A DNA stretch of 64,000 bases from Annona cherimola (GCA_030490835.1 CM059972.1:38295452-38359451); one strand, 5' to 3'; positions 1 through 14,282 are shown, counted from the first letter of the stretch. Numbers and translations are program-made. Notes: generated from the letters alone by a model not told the origin.

Positions 1-224
1 TCATGACACCTTGTCACCATTAAATCCTCATTAAGCCCCTTGGATCATACCGACTCACTTTGGATTCCGCCGATTAAATTTTTAATCACCATTTCCAATG
101 GAAACCCTAATTCAAAATGTGACATAATTCACGAAAATCATTCAAAATTCATTTTCATCACATATAAATCATGTATATATGTTCAATGCATCCCATTGAG
201 TTCTACATAGGTTGGGGTTTCACA
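1..224 (-). mobile_element. Antisense B'-type gypsy LTR fragment (5' end of LTR)
   Basis: Read on the minus strand this begins TGTGAAACCCCAACC at 224, the usual start of the LTRs in this window. It continues with the shared block around a GATTAAAAATTTAATC palindrome and a GAGTCGGTATGA motif that also occurs in the other LTRs. The rest lies beyond the left edge. It interrupts an A-type LTR: the A-type sequence resumes at 225 at the point that matches position 17922 in another copy. The target duplication cannot be checked because the other end is not in the window. Confidence 0.8.
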
Positions 225-3200
225 AAAATTTTACATGATATATAAGACATATCGAGGATCACATGACCAAAATAAAAATTTGGTTTTGATGGGTATAAAT
301 ACACCACATAATTTATGTGATTCAGGCTGTCTGAAAAAGGATGCTGCTGTCCAGCAAAGTGAAAATATAAAAATAAATAGAAATACTAAATATTTCATGC
401 TGGAAATATTTATTTTGGTTAATTCATGTAGTTATTAAGGTATGGTAGAAATTTCAAATCAAAACTACTTGATGTGATATTAATTCAAGATTTTGAGAAT
501 TCAGTGTGTCTGAATTCAGCATTATGGACAACTTAAGAAATAAATCAAGATAAATGTTAAATTTCAGGTTTTTGTGATGAAATTTGACTTATAATGGGAT
601 ATAAAAAAGTGATTATGAGGGTTTAACCTATTAGAGGTAAACAAGAATACCCTAGGGGTGTGTTTGTTTAGGGTAAAAAAGTGTCAATTAAAACTTTTCA
701 ATCTAAAACTTTTCTCTCTCCATAATTATTCTATTTTTTAATTATTTTTTCACATTTTTCTATACAAACTACCCTACTTTTCAATCATTTCTACACAACT
801 ACCCATACAACTAACCTATCTATTTTAACTTTATTCTCTTTACTCCTCATCATTACTCCTATTATATCACATCTCTTTCTATTGATTTGACAACTTCTAC
901 TCCAAAAACTTTTCATCAAAAGTTTTACCTCCAACCAAACACACCCTAGATATGATTTTTTTGATGATATGCATAGGGGTGTCCAAAGAAGGGTGCAAAG
1001 GGTACCCAAGATGTATATAAAAGTTGCTGTATGGAAACCATTTTATTTTGGGATTCAAATATGTGTTAATACCCTAAATTTGAGTTAAGAAAATCATGGT
1101 TTAAAGCTGGAAATTTTGGATTAAAAATCTGTTTAGACCATGTTGCTAAAGAGAGCATTGAAACGACAAAAAACGGGTTCTAAAGTTGCTGTTTTGGAAA
1201 CCCTATGATAAAGGGATTAAAATTTTAAAAATTAACCCTGAGTTATATGTTAATTAAGGAATTTAATCATGCTGAAATTAGGATTAAATTTCTATTTTAA
1301 TAAATTTTAAGAAACACATGATTTATGTATTGAGAAAGGGACGTATATGAAGAGATAAGTATGAATAAATGATATATGGATTATGTAAGTTGTTAAAATG
1401 AAAAAATTCATAACAACATGATGAAAAACATGGATTAGGGTGTTGTTTAAGTAAATAATGATAATCTCAAATTTTGAGATTATTATATGATGTCTAAGTT
1501 AACAACTAAGTGCTTAAAATGAGCACCGTTTTATGAAAAATGAAAAATATGTTAAAAATGATAAATAGAGGTAATGAACATCCAAATAATGATTTAATGA
1601 ATGATTGTTATATACATGAAAGTTTACCCTACATAAGGGTATCAAAATGAATGGATGATTGATATGTATAGGCTATGTTGCTAAGTATGAATACCCGACT
1701 TGAAAGACAAGTGGGTTAAGTTAGATGAACTTATGTTGGTTGAAAAACCTAAGAAATATAAGTATTTGAAGACGATGCAAATCAATGAAAATGTTATTTT
1801 CATTTATCTAAGCAAAGGCAAGGAAAAGAATGGAAGAAAAAGATTATGGCGATCTCAGGTAAGCAAGCGAACTTTCTAAAATAATATTTTCTTTCTATAT
1901 GATGATATGTGAATGAAATGTTTATGAGTATGTTTTGACGAATGGGCAAGCACAAGTTTTGAAAATGAAGGTTTTATTGTAAAGCCACAAGTTTTGGAAA
2001 ATGATGGCTTCAATGAAAAGCCTTAAGGTTTGCTTCATGAGAAGCAAGCAATGATTTTAAGATAAGGAATTTATCACAAGTGTTGCCTTGGATTGGCAAT
2101 GCTTTATGTTAATGGATTGAGAAATTTTCTTATGAGTAAGTAAGTTCTCCATGATTATGTTTTCAAAGGATTTCACGTTTTATGTCAATAGTTTTTAAGA
2201 ATTTTCTTATAAGCAAGCAAGTTCTTTATGATGTTGTTTCAAAACTATTTTATAAGAAAAAGATAATTTTACCCTTTTTGACAAAACATTGTTTGTAAAT
2301 AAGTTTTGAGTTAGTTCTACAATAATTTATGATACACAATTATGTTTATAAAAGAAAAAGGAAAAGGGGAATTGATTTATGAAAAATATTTATTTTGCTA
2401 GGTCATGATAATTAAATAATAAATGACGGTTTGGACATAGTCCATATGTTTTGAAATGATATTGGAAAAGTTTTGATTTCCTTTAGATAAGGAAATCTAT
2501 GATGAAAATGTCTTGAAAAATATTTATACGAATGTTGTTGAAGGGGATTTAAGGATGACCAACCTCCTATGTTGATTTCATAAAATAGTTTGATTTCGGA
2601 TTGCTAAATGGTATGCAAAAAATTATGCAAGCCCCTTATGTAAAAATGGTATAATAGATAGGTGGACAATAATTTTATTATTAGGGTGGTTGAGAAGGGG
2701 TAGCATAATTGCATAACTTTTGTGAGCAAAAAGCCCCGAAATGGAAACCAAGAAAATGTTAGAAAATATATAGTTTAATTTTGAAAATTCAAAGGTTTGA
2801 AATTCGTTTATAAGGATTTTAAGATTTATTATTTTTCAAACATTTCAAATGTTTAGCAAAACGTTTTACTCAAAATATTTTCGAAAGAATTTTGAGGAAG
2901 GTTATCCTAAAATTAGATTCCAAATGACAACTTGTTTAAAGTGGGTGCGCTCGCTTTACAAGTTGACACGGACTACAGTCTGTGATGTGTTTTTGAAAAT
3001 GATTTTTTAAAGACACAAACTTCGATCTGTGATGTTTTTAAGTTTTGGATGCAGACTGAGGTCTGTGATCCTAGTTTTAAAGGATACGGGCTGCGGTCTG
3101 TAATACTTTAAACTAAACGGACTGTGATCCGTCATGATGATGTATGGTGCACCAGTACAATGAATGGGCCAGTTGTAGTGCACGGTTGGGATGACCGGGG

Positions 3201-3541
3201 CCCACTCTACATAAGGCAAGTCACTAAAGGATGGCAGGAGTGCCAGCGGCACCCTCCCTGCGATGGGAGCAGGATAAAGGAACAGCCGCCTGGCTAGCAT
3301 GCTGTTAAGGATTCTCTTCCAAAAAGGTAGCATGATCACTTATTAAGTGTCACTACTCGATGGAGAGAAATGCATTTGCTTATGTTTTTCTTTTGAAAAG
3401 CCCAAAGATTGGGACATGAAAGCATTTTTAAGAAAAGTTATCCTAAAATGATTTTTATAAAATGATTACCCTAAAAATAGGGTGTTTTACACAGAAGTGT
3501 AAATAACAGGAATGAAAGGAAATATTTTTATGCAAATGCAT
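225..3541 (+). mobile_element. E1 element, 5' LTR, left segment (A-type LTR)
   Basis: This matches the 3' LTR of the same element (about 17922-19442 continuing at 26397-27860) in order and content. It includes the exon-like block at about 1813-1857, the five-hairpin array at 2967-3132 and the conserved fold at 3242-3294. It stops at 3541, where an antisense LTR is inserted, and resumes at 13065. Short reading frames here are not conserved between LTR copies and I do not regard them as genes. Confidence 0.85.
2967..3132 (+). other. Five-hairpin array in E1 5' LTR
   Basis: This is the same five-unit array as at 23101-23270, here starting with CACGGAC-UACA-GUCUGUG at about 2967 and ending with ACGGAC...AUCCGU at 3132. 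Pairing is partly lost in the second unit (CACAAAC...). Confidence 0.65.
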
Positions 3542-4099
3542 TGTGGCGCCCCAAACTGTGACGTCACTTCCTTACCTCAAGACCTTATTGATTGGTAAAT
3601 GTGAATCAGGATTGTTGCCCTGATCACGCGGCGAGATTTTAATTGGAACTCGTCCAAATTTTTTTCGTTTCTTCATTCATCGTTATTGCATTTATGACAT
3701 AAGCAATGGTACACTTGTATTCACTTGTACAAATCTTTTATAACTTCTCAACATGCACTTATACATTAAAGGTCCTCTTGACCTAATCATGACATTTCTG
3801 TCTCATACATACATATATTCAATCATTAGTTCACCTAGAACTCGGAACTTTAAACGAATTCACATATACATCAACATACCTTGGGTCTTTAACCAGACAA
3901 TCACATTTAATTCCTTATAGCCCACATGGATACCATCTCATGCCTTACTTCATTTCTTAGATTTGCATCTCCTTGAGTTTCCCGGTACCTGTCTAAGGTT
4001 TGGGAAAACAAAATGTGAGCGACAACTCAGTAAGCAAGCATTTTATATTTTAGGGCAAGACTTCCTTCAAAATCATTTCATTAAACATCTTGAACACCT

Positions 4100-4625
4100 T
4101 TTTCTTGAGGACATTTATATGTCCTAAAACATTATCATGAAATCTTTTGTTCATGAGGACAATTCTATGTCCTTGAATATTATCATAAAACATTTATTCT
4201 TAAAATCATTTACAAGTCACGTCTGGGCTTGTTAAGGCAAAATATATACGTTTTACCCTCCTTAATTAATTTCTTTTGATCTTAGATGAACATTTCTAAT
4301 GTTCAAAGACCTTTACATAAAACCATCTTTTGCCAGTACATTTTTCACATAAATCCTTTGGCAAAAGAGGATATTCTCATGTCCTAAAACATCATTCACA
4401 TAAGCCTTTCTCAACAAAGGACATTTTTATGTCCAAAACATTTTTCATCATAAAATCCTTTAGCCAAGAGACATTTAATGTCTCAAAATATTTTTCACAT
4501 AGCTTCCTTTGGCAATGGACATTCATATGTCCTAAAACACTTTGGCATTGGACATTCTCATGTCCATAAACACTTTTCATTTAGGCTCTTTAACAATGGA
4601 CATTCTTATGTCCAAAAATAAGTTT
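4100..4625 (-). repeat. GGACAT-type hairpin array in the antisense A-type LTR
   Basis: Same array in reverse, with GGACATTTATATGTCC, GGACATTTTTATGTCC, GGACATTCATATGTCC and GGACATTCTTATGTCC among its units, 50-60 bp apart. Confidence 0.7.
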
Positions 4626-5383
4626 GACATAAATCCTTTTCATAATCCCCGTCTTAGGGCTTGTTTATAACAAATAAGGTATATAAGATACACAAACCAT
4701 TTTCATAAATGCATTTGCATAAAAAAATTTCCTTTTATTCCTGTTATTTACACTTTTGCGTAAAACACCTTTCTTTTAGGGTAACTTATACATAATAGCT
4801 CATAAAAATCCAATTTATTATAACTTTTCATATAAATGCTTTTATATCCCAATCTTTGGGCTTTTGAAAAGAAAAACGTATGCAAATGCATTTCTCCCCA
4901 TCTAGTAGTGACACTTAGCAAGTGATCATGCTACATTTTGGAAGAGAATCCTTAACAGCGCGCTAGCCAGGCGGCTGTTCTTTTATCCTGCTCCCATCTC
5001 AGGGAGGGCGCCGCTAGCACTCATGTCATCCCTTAGTGACTTAGCCTTAGGTAGAGTGGGCCCCGGTCATCCCAACCGTGCTCTACACCCGGCCTATTCC
5101 TTATACTGGTGCACCATACACTATTATGACAGACCGCAGTCCGTTTGGTTTAAAGTATTACAGACCGTAGCCCGTATCCTTTAAAATCGGGATCACAGAC
5201 CTCAATCTGCATCCATAACTTAAAAACATCACAGACCGAAGTCTGTGTCTTTTTAAAACAAATCATTTTGAAAAAAAAGCACATCACAGACTGCAGTCCG
5301 TGTCAACTTGTAAAGCGAGTGCACCCACTTTAAAAAAGTTGTCATTTGAAATTTAGTTTTAGGATGACCTTCCTTAAATTCTT

Positions 5384-8300
5384 TGTGATGGCCCAAACCG
5401 AGCGTCACATCTTGAGCCTTACCTCGGGATCGTATTGATTAGTAAACGTGATCAGGATTGTTGCCCTATCACACGATGGGTTTTATTGGATATTTATCCC
5501 GTTAATTATAATCACATAGAAGTTCAATTCCTCATATATTCATTTCGTGTGTCACTGAGTCAATACCAACCATTCAATACATATACTCAGCATGATGTTC
5601 AAGTAATATTTCAACACTTGCCTAATCAGATGTCACTACATAAATAGATCATAGTCATCAACATAAAACACTTCATATAGCTTACAACCATTTCACATGA
5701 GATTTCATAACATAATTGTGAGTCGAAACTCAATAAGCAAGCTATTTGCATTTTACAGGCAAATCATTTCAGTCAACATTTTCGCATTTAAAACCATATT
5801 GGAAAGCACATTATACCTTATCAAAAGGTATATCTTGAAAACATAAAATCTTGTACCCATCACGAGTGCCATATGCATAATGCCATATAAAACATGAACA
5901 TAATCATCATAATTCCCTTAGGATAGAAGCTAGCCAGGCGACCATCCGTCCACGTTAACTCCCATTTCAGAGAGGGCGCCGCCGGCCTTGGGCCTATTTT
6001 AAGAGACTTGGTCACACCAAGGGGGGACAATTGGTCCGCTTATACCCTTCAAGTGGACCTAGTACCCTGTGCACATGAACTTTTTCGTAAACCCATCTTT
6101 AACATGCTAGCATGATTTTGCATTGATAAACTTGGAATCACAACATTTTTCACAACATTTATCAAAGGAGATTTCATAATATCATATTGAAAGAAAAGCA
6201 TCATTTCAACACAATTTAACTAAGGAATGACCATCCTTAAATATCTCTAAAATATTTTCAATATTTACATCAAGCAGTTAATACAAAATTAGATTTATTC
6301 AAAATAATTTATAAAAACAAAAATCCTTTAGAAAATTTGCTTGCTTACCTGTGTCTCTTAGCTTTCCGACTTCGCTTTTTCTTTGTCTTTGCCTACATGA
6401 GAATAATATATTTTTTTCATATATTTCTTTTTCTCATATTTCATTTATTTTTCCAACCCATTCCATTCACATGTATCATTTATTCGACTTCACAAGTCAT
6501 TATGCACATATATAGCATATATTGCACATATTAGCACATTTGTACACATTTCATTGGCTAACACATAACATGTATAAACCCATAGATAGGGTATCCATTT
6601 CAATCACATAAAATTCATTCAATAATCATCATTTATAGGTTCATTGGCCTCAATTTTCCATTTATCAATCCTTTTTTTCACAATACACACATCGGTGCTC
6701 CTTTTATGCACACCTCGTCACTTCATACTTCATAAATAAATTCTAAAATTTGAAATTAATCATTATATATTCTAAAAAGATGTATAATCATGAAATACAT
6801 CATATTTTCATGCATGTTTGCACAAAATCACTTTTCACAAGTCATTCATCACTTATACACATTTATCCATTCACATATGCCCATTTGGCAACACCTACTT
6901 AATGTATTTCATAAAATTTTCTAAATCAGAAATTTTATCCATATTTCAGCGTGTTAATTACCCTTAATCATCACTACATTTAGGGTATTTTTATGGGATT
7001 TAAATCCACTTATCATAAGTTTCCAAAACAACAAGTTTGGAACCCCTTTTTCACCCATTTAACGTGTCTTTTGACACATAACCCTAAGCAGTTTAATAAA
7101 TCCGAATTTTCAAAAATAATTCCATTTTTCCTAATTGAAATTTAGGGCATTAATACATGTTTAACATTCATAAACAAGTATATCTCAAAACAGCAAGTTA
7201 CTTAACCATTCCGGTCCCATTTAGCCATCGTTTCATAAACTTATAAAAAATCAGATTTGAGTTTATTTTCCCAAATCCTTTTGAGCATAAGTAATACCCC
7301 TAGGGTATTTTACCCTACCTAGCATTCACAAAGCATGCAAACCTATTTCCATATGATTTTTAGCATAGAAACGAAGAAATTGGGTCATAAACATCGCTTT
7401 ACCTTCCATAGTTGCTAAAATTCATTCCTCAAGCTCAAATCAACATATGATATTCATTAAAACATGTTTAATAACCTAAACATATTATCCATATCAAACA
7501 GCAACTTGTCATGGAGGTTTAGGGTTTATCAACTTGAGTTTTCAACTCATATATCATTCAAAACTTCACTTTTCATCATCTAAATCATGAAAATTCATGT
7601 ATAAAACTCAATACTCATTCAATATTTATTCAAAAGCATGTTAAATAATCATTTTAAGGAATTTTTAAGCATCCCTTTCATATTCCCATTTTGGAGTTTA
7701 AAAACTCAAAATAATCAACTCAAATAACACATATACTTACTTGGTTAAGTGCTAACTCAAACCCTAATACTTGGAGATGATTTCCTCCTCAAATCCACTT
7801 CCTTTTTTTCTTGCTTCTCCTTCTTCCTTGGCTGGCCAAGAGGGACGTGAGTTGCTGCTGTTGCTTGTAGTGAAAATTTTCAGCACTTAGCCAACTTTTC
7901 CAAATCTCAACTCACATGGACTTGCATGGGTTTATAAGCTGGATATTTTTCCAGCTGTGGGTCCCACATTTCCTGCATTTTCCACATCATTTAAATGCTC
8001 CCTTGTCACCTTCATGTGTTGGCAACTTCCTAGCTAAGTAAAATTGGGTTTTTAACATTTTTCAAAAATCAAAAATTGTTTTAATCCATGGCCGTCCAAG
8101 CTGCTCCCCAATCACGTCCTTTGCTGCCCATATTTTCTAGCAATTTTTCATTTTTTTAATAATTCCTATTTAAGGGTAAAACATACACTTAATTTCCCTT
8201 TAATATATATATTAATTTGGTGTTAAAAAATTTATCAAAATGGCAGCAAACCACCCATATTTCTGCACGTTAATTGCCCCATATGCTGTCCACTTTTTCA

Positions 8301-9269
8301 CACTCCTTTTCTAGCTATATTTTATAATTTTTATTGCTAGATATTGAAATGATTGAATGCATATCTTGGTGTCCTTGCATCTCAGCTGCATATACACATA
8401 TTTTACAAATTAAAAATTCGAAAAGAAGCAACATAGCAGCCCCTTGGACGTCCCCTTGTGCCACATTGCCTATGCTCACTTGAGCCTTTTGTAGCTTCAT
8501 CATGATAAAAATTTAATGGCTGGATAATTATTGTATTTTTGCATTGCATATAAATACATAAAATACCCTAGAAATGAGCTGCATTTGACACCTCAACTCC
8601 CATTAAAACATGCAATTATGCATTGTACTCTAGCATTAATTGTTGGATACTTTTGAGGTGCATTAGTCAACCATGCTCACCTTTTTCAATACAGGTATTT
8701 TCTCAATATTTATGCTTAATCTAAGCCATCCAAAATTTTCATCTCATAATTTCATTCAACCGCTTCAAATTTCATCTCAATCCGATTTTCCTAGCTCCCG
8801 TTATAGCCATTTAAAGTTAACGGTTGAAATTGAGATATGATCAATAAATCATAACACTCATTTCATCAAGAATTTTCATAACACAATAATTCCATAATCC
8901 CAAGCCCAACATCATTAATCTCCATTTCAAATTTCACTCGAATCCGCCTTATAGCCGTTGAGTTATGAATTTTCTAGTGTTGTTCCACTTAACTTAACAA
9001 TTATCACACCAATGCTCATTATTCATTTTAAATGAATTAAAATGAATTTCCATGATGTATTTACACATTTAAATCAACAATAATGTGCTCTAATCCCATT
9101 GTCTCATTTTATCTCAAAATGATTAATCACATCATTATTGCTAATCCATAACCCTAATTGCAAAAATTAGCAAAATCACATAAACTTTCATAATTCAATA
9201 ATTCACATATAAATATCATATACATTATTAATGCATACATATGGGTTCTACATTGGTTAGGGTTTCACA
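5384..9269 (-). mobile_element. Antisense solo B-type (Tekay-like) LTR nested in the A-type solo LTR
   Basis: It is about 3.89 kb and aligns along its length, in reverse, with the LTRs of the complete Tekay-like element at 45848-61694. On the minus strand it begins TGTGAAACCCTAACC at 9269 and ends CCATCACA at 5384. The flanks are TTCTT (5379-5383) and TTATT (9270-9274), an imperfect target duplication. The sequence on either side joins into continuous A-type LTR, matching the uninterrupted copy near 27205-27225. No interior is present, so it is a solo LTR. Confidence 0.88.
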
Positions 9270-12217
9270 TTATTTTAGAAACATTTTGAGTAAAATATTT
9301 TGATAAATATTTGAAATGTTTGAGAAACAATACATCTTAAAATCCTTATAAAAGAATTTCAAAACTTTTAGATTTTCAAGAATAAATCATACATTTTTCC
9401 TAGCATTTTCTTGGTTTCCATTTCGAGGACTTTTGCTCACAAAAGTTATGCAATTGTGCTAACCCTTTCTCAACCACCTTAAAATCAATTTCTTGTCAAC
9501 ATATCAATTTTGTCATTTTTACATATAGGGGCCTTGCATGGTCTTTTGTATGCTACTTTAGCAACCTGAAATCAAACCATTTTATGAAATCAACATAGGA
9601 GGTTGGTCATCCTTAAATCTCTTTCAACACATCCATATAAACATTTTTTGAATATTTTCAACATAGATTTCCTTATCTAAAGGAAATAAAAACTTTTCGA
9701 ATATCATTTCAAAACATATGGACTATGTCCAAATCATCATTTATTAGTTAATTATCATGATCTAGCAAAACAAATCTTTTTCATAAATCAACTCCCCTTT
9801 TCCTTTTTCTTTCATAAACATAATTATTTATCACAAATTATTGTAGAAATAACTCAAAACTTATTTACAAATAATGCTTTGTGAAAAAGGGTAAAATTTC
9901 CTTTTTCTTATAAAATACTTTTGAAACAATATCATAAAGAACTTATTTGCTTAAAAGCAAATTCTTAAAAAAAAACCATCGACATAAAACATGAAATCCT
10001 TTGAAAACATTATCATGGAGAACTTGCTTACTCATAAGCAAATTTCTCAATCCATTAACATAAATCATTGTCAATCCAAGGCAACACTTGTGATAAATTC
10101 TTTATCTTAAAATCGTTGCTTGCTTCCCATGAAGCAAACCTTGAGGCTTTTCATTAAAGCCATCATTTTCCAAAACTTGTGGTTTTGCAATAAAACCTTC
10201 ATTTTCAAAACTTGTGCTTGCTCATTCGTCAAAACATAAACATAAACATTTCAATCATATCAATCACATAAAAAGAAAACAACATTTTAGAAAGTTCGCT
10301 TACTTACCTAAGATCGCCATAATCCCTTTCCTTCCATTCTTTTCCTTGCTTTTGCCTAAATAAATAAAAATAATATTTCATTTATTTGCATCATCTTCAA
10401 ATACTTATATTCCTTAGGTTTTCCAACTTACATTAGTTCATCTAACTTAACCCACTTGTCTTTCAAGTCGGGTATTCATACATATCATAACCTATACATC
10501 ACATTATTGATTGATTCATTCATTTTTAATACATTTATGTAGGGTAAACTTACATACCTATAATAATACTTCATTAAATTATTATTTGGAGGTTCATTAC
10601 CTCCATTTATCATTTTTAACATATTATCCATTTTTCATACAACGGTGCTCATTTTAAGCACTTAGTTGCTAACTTAGACATCATATAATAATCTCAAATT
10701 CTGAGATTATCATTATTTACTTAAAAAGTAACCTAATACACATTTTTCATCATGTTGTTATGTATTTTTTCATTTTAACAACTTATATAATCCATATATC
10801 ATTTATTCATACTTATCTCTTCATATACGTCCATTTCTCAACACATAAATCATGTGTTTCTTAAAATTTCTCAAAACAGAAACTTGTCTCAATTTCAGCA
10901 TGATTAAAACCCTTAATTAACACATAATTTAGGGTTTATTTTTGAATTTATAATCCATTTATCATAGGGTTCCCAAAACAGCAACTTTAGAACCCGTTTT
11001 TTCGTCATTTCAATGCTCTCTTTAGCAACATGGTTTAAACAGATTTGTAATCCAAAATTTTCAGCCTTAAACCATACTTTTCTTAACCCAAATTTATGTT
11101 ATTAACATATGTTTAAAATCTATACATTAACACCTCTCAAAACAGTAACTTATTTCCCTATTGCGGGTACCGTTTTCACCCCATTTGGACACCTATTAAT
11201 AAAATTCATAAAATCAGATTTGGGGCTTATCTTCCCAAATCCTTTTGGGCATAAATATTACCCTAATCCTAGGGTATTTTACCCTACATATCTTCCATAA
11301 ATAATTTAATCTCATTTCCATACCATTTTTAACATAAAAATGGAAAAATTGGGTCATATTTGCGACCCTAAGTTCCATACATTATAAAATCAGCAGTTTA
11401 TTCATAAATCATCATATGAATTACATTAAATCATGATTTATATCCCATTATAAGTCAAATTCCATAACAAAAATCTGAAATTTAACATTTATCTTGATTT
11501 ATTCCTTAAGCTGTCCATAATGTTAAATTCAAACACATTAAATTCTCAAAATCTTGAATTAATATCAAATCAAGTAGTTTTGATCTGAAATTTATAACAT
11601 AACTTAATAACTATATGAATTAACCAAAATTTCAGCATGAAATATTTAGTATTTCTATTTATTTTGGTATTTTTACTCTGCTGGACAACAACACCCCTTT
11701 TTAGACAGCCTGAATCACGTTAATTATGGGGTATATTTATGCCCATCTAAACTTAATTTTTATTTTTTTAGTTTGATATTAAATATGTCTTATATATTCT
11801 GTAAAATTTTCAGCCAAACATTCCTTGTATAAAAATTATTAAAAATCATTTGGTACAGATAATCCTGTCACCCGTTCTACCCTGTTTAGGTTGATCTTCA
11901 TAGATTTTTAATTTGAAACCTGATTAATATTTCACTCTTAAATTTTTTTCGTCCCTTCATCATCATATAATGAGCTTGTAAACAAATTTTCATATTGAAA
12001 ATCCATCGTTTACTATTTCTTTCATATTTTGATTTATAACATCATATAACTTCCAGATTTGAAGTATAAAATCAAAATTAACATATACTTACTTGATTAA
12101 TTGGTAATCCCTCCTTTGAGAACTTGAAATTCCCTTATTTTCTTCCTTTACTTGCTGGGTTGGACGTGCTTTCTGCTGATCCTTGGAGAAAATCTCCATT
12201 TCTCTCTTGTTTTCCTC

Positions 12218-12218
<1 letters not shown>

Positions 12219-12270
<52 letters not shown>

Positions 12271-12298
12271 CTTCTCTTTCTACTTCTCTCTCTCTCCT
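12219..12298 (-). repeat. CT/GA microsatellite in the antisense A-type LTR
   Basis: Near-pure (CT)n on the plus strand, so (GA)n in the sense of the LTR. It produces overlapping open frames on both strands that are not genes. The sense A-type copies have shorter GA tracts at the matching place (about 17336 and 20216). Confidence 0.95.
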
Positions 12299-13165
12299 TT
12301 TCCCCCCTACTGGAACGTCCAACCCTTGCTCTCCCCTCTTTTGCCCCTTTTATTTGCCACTTTTCTTGGTACTTAAGCAACCCATAGGGCATTTAAGTAA
12401 ATTTCATTTTCACTTTCCCAAATTACCCCTCTTTACTTAGCTCTTAAGTAACTTATTACTTGCTCTACAAGAAAGCAACTTTCTATGATAATTAGCTTAA
12501 TCCATTCCATTTATCTCATAGATTTCATAATTTTATTCCATCGTTTCAAATTTGATCTCAAATCGAGTTTTCTAACTCAAGTTATGACCACTTGAATTTA
12601 TCTTTTGGATTTGGGATAAAAATTATTAATTATCATCCTAATTACATCATGATTCCCTTAATCCAATCCATTCAAAAGATCGAGCCCACCGTCGTGAGTT
12701 TAACTTTGAAATTTCATCGAAATCCGCCTTGTAGGCGTCAAGTTATGAATTTTCTATCATTTTTCATCTTAATTCCATAATTACACTTTAATCTCCATAA
12801 ATTAAATCATGGTAATTAACATGATTATTCATGACACATTTTCACCTTTCAATCCTCATTAAGCCCCTCGGATCATACCGACTCACATACCGACTCACTT
12901 TGGGCTCTGGCGATTAAATTTTTAATCACTGTTTCCAATAGAAACCTTAATTCAAAATGTGGCATAATTCATAAAAATCATTCAAAATCCATTTAATACA
13001 TATACACATTATAATTACATTCCCAATATATACATATGAGTCCTACTTGGATCCGAGTATCACATGCATTTATGGAAATGGTTCATGTATTTTATATGCC
13101 TTGTTTGTTATAAACAAGCCCCAAGACGGGGACTATGAAAAGGATTTATGTCAAACTTGTTTTTG

Positions 13166-13704
13166 GAAATAAGAATGTCCATTATTAAAGAGCCTAAATG
13201 AAAAGTGTTTATGGACATGAGAATGTCCAATGCCAAAGTGTTTTAATGAAAGGTGTTTTAGGACATATGAATGTCCATTGCCAAAGGAAGCTATGTGAAA
13301 AATATTTTGAGACATTAAATGTCTCTTGGCTAAAGGATTTTATGATGAAAAATGTTTTTGGACATAAAAATATCCTTTGCGAAGAAAGGCTTATGTGAAT
13401 GATGTTTTAGGACATGAGAATGTCCTCCTTTGCCAAAGGAATTATGAGAAAAATGTTTGGACGTAAGACGTCCACTGGAAAAAGATGGTTTTATGTAAAG
13501 GTCTTGGAACATTGGAAATGTTCACTCAAGACAAAAAAAAGAATTAATTATAAAGGGTAAAACATGTATGTTTTGCTTTAACAAGCTCCGACGTGGCTTG
13601 TAAATGATTTTCAGAATAAATATTTTATGATAATGTTCAAGGACATAGAATTGTCCTCATGAACAAAGGAATTCATGATAATATTTTAGGACATATAAAT
13701 GTCC
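13166..13704 (+). repeat. GGACAT-type hairpin array in E1 5' LTR
   Basis: Hairpins with changed arms: GAGACATTAAATGTCTC (13309-13325), GGACGTAAGACGTCC (13459-13473), GAACATTGGAAATGTTC (13507-13523), and GGACATATAAATGTCC (13689-13704), among others. Confidence 0.7.
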
Positions 13705-13824
13705 TCAAGAAAAATGTATTCAAGATGTTTAATGAAATGATTTTTAAGGAAGTCTTACCCTAAAAGATAAAATGCTTGCTTACTAAGTTGTCACTCACGT
13801 TTTGTTTTCCCAAACCTTAAACAG

Positions 13825-13869
13825 GTATCGGGAAACTCAGGAGGATGCAAACCTAAGCAATGAAAGAAG
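13825..13869 (+). other. Second exon-like block in E1 5' LTR
   Basis: 45 nt between TTTTCCCAAACCTTAAACAG and GTATGTGATGG. Copies: 41782-41826 (45 nt) and 24352-24397 (46 nt) in A-type LTRs. The F-type has 34490-34520 (31 nt) between TTTAGTCAG and GTATAAA. In the B-type a block starts at 50980 after CCCAAAGACAG but its end is unclear. Confidence 0.45.
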
Positions 13870-14282
13870 GTATGTGATGGTAGCCAGGATGTGTGGATAG
13901 CATGGTTTAAAGTGCTAAGGTATGTTTATGTATATATGAACTTAATTAGAATTTTAAGTTCCATGTGCATCAATGAATGAATGTATGAATGTAAGGAATG
14001 GAAAAATTATGAATTAGTCAAGAGGACTTTCATTGTAGAAAAGTATGAAGTGATGCTATGAATGAAATGATGAAATTTATTACAAGTGTATTCTTGCTTG
14101 TATGATGAAAGATGTAGTGTGGAATAAAATGAATAATGATAGACGAAAAACGAAAAAAAATTTGGACGAGATCCAATTAAGAACCCGCCGCATGATCAGG
14201 GAAACAATCCTGATTCACATTTACCAATCAATAAGGTCTTGAGGTAAGGAAGTGACGTCTCGGTCTAGGGCGCCACAGAAGA

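Larger units (their letters stand above)
3542..13064 (-). mobile_element. Antisense solo A-type gypsy LTR, interrupted by a B-type solo LTR
   Basis: On the minus strand it starts TGTGATACTCGGATCC at 13064 and ends with GGGGCGCCACA at 3542. It is flanked by the direct 5-bp duplication TGCAT (3537-3541 and 13065-13069). Without the nested LTR at 5384-9269 it is about 5.6 kb, the length of a single A-type LTR, with no interior. It is therefore a solo LTR left by LTR-LTR recombination. It carries both hairpin arrays, the GA/CT tract and the exon-like blocks of its family in reverse orientation. Confidence 0.92.
13065..14277 (+). mobile_element. E1 element, 5' LTR, right segment
   Basis: This is the continuation of the A-type LTR after the antisense insertion, beginning with the second TGCAT duplication. 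It contains the hairpin array (13166-13523, 13641-13704) and the exon-like block 13825-13869. The LTR end CGCCACA at 14277 is followed six bases later by a primer-binding site, which makes this the 5' LTR. A matching insertion-free copy of the copia target site lies at about 13438-13475. Confidence 0.88.

Noticed and set aside
3007..3339. Minus-strand open frame of 110 codons, with relatives near 23182-23438 and 27367-27663
   Set aside because: It recurs only because the LTR recurs. It overlaps the hairpin array and conserved fold, its length varies between copies, and it runs against LTR transcription.
4100..4625. Possible CRISPR-like array because of regularly spaced palindromic repeats
   Set aside because: Repeats and spacers are both similar between units, the context is a plant LTR, and no cas genes are present. 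These are hairpin repeats of a retrotransposon.
12089..12440. Overlapping Arg/Glu-rich and Leu/Ser-rich open frames on both strands
   Set aside because: They are translations of a CT/GA microsatellite, which is open in all frames.
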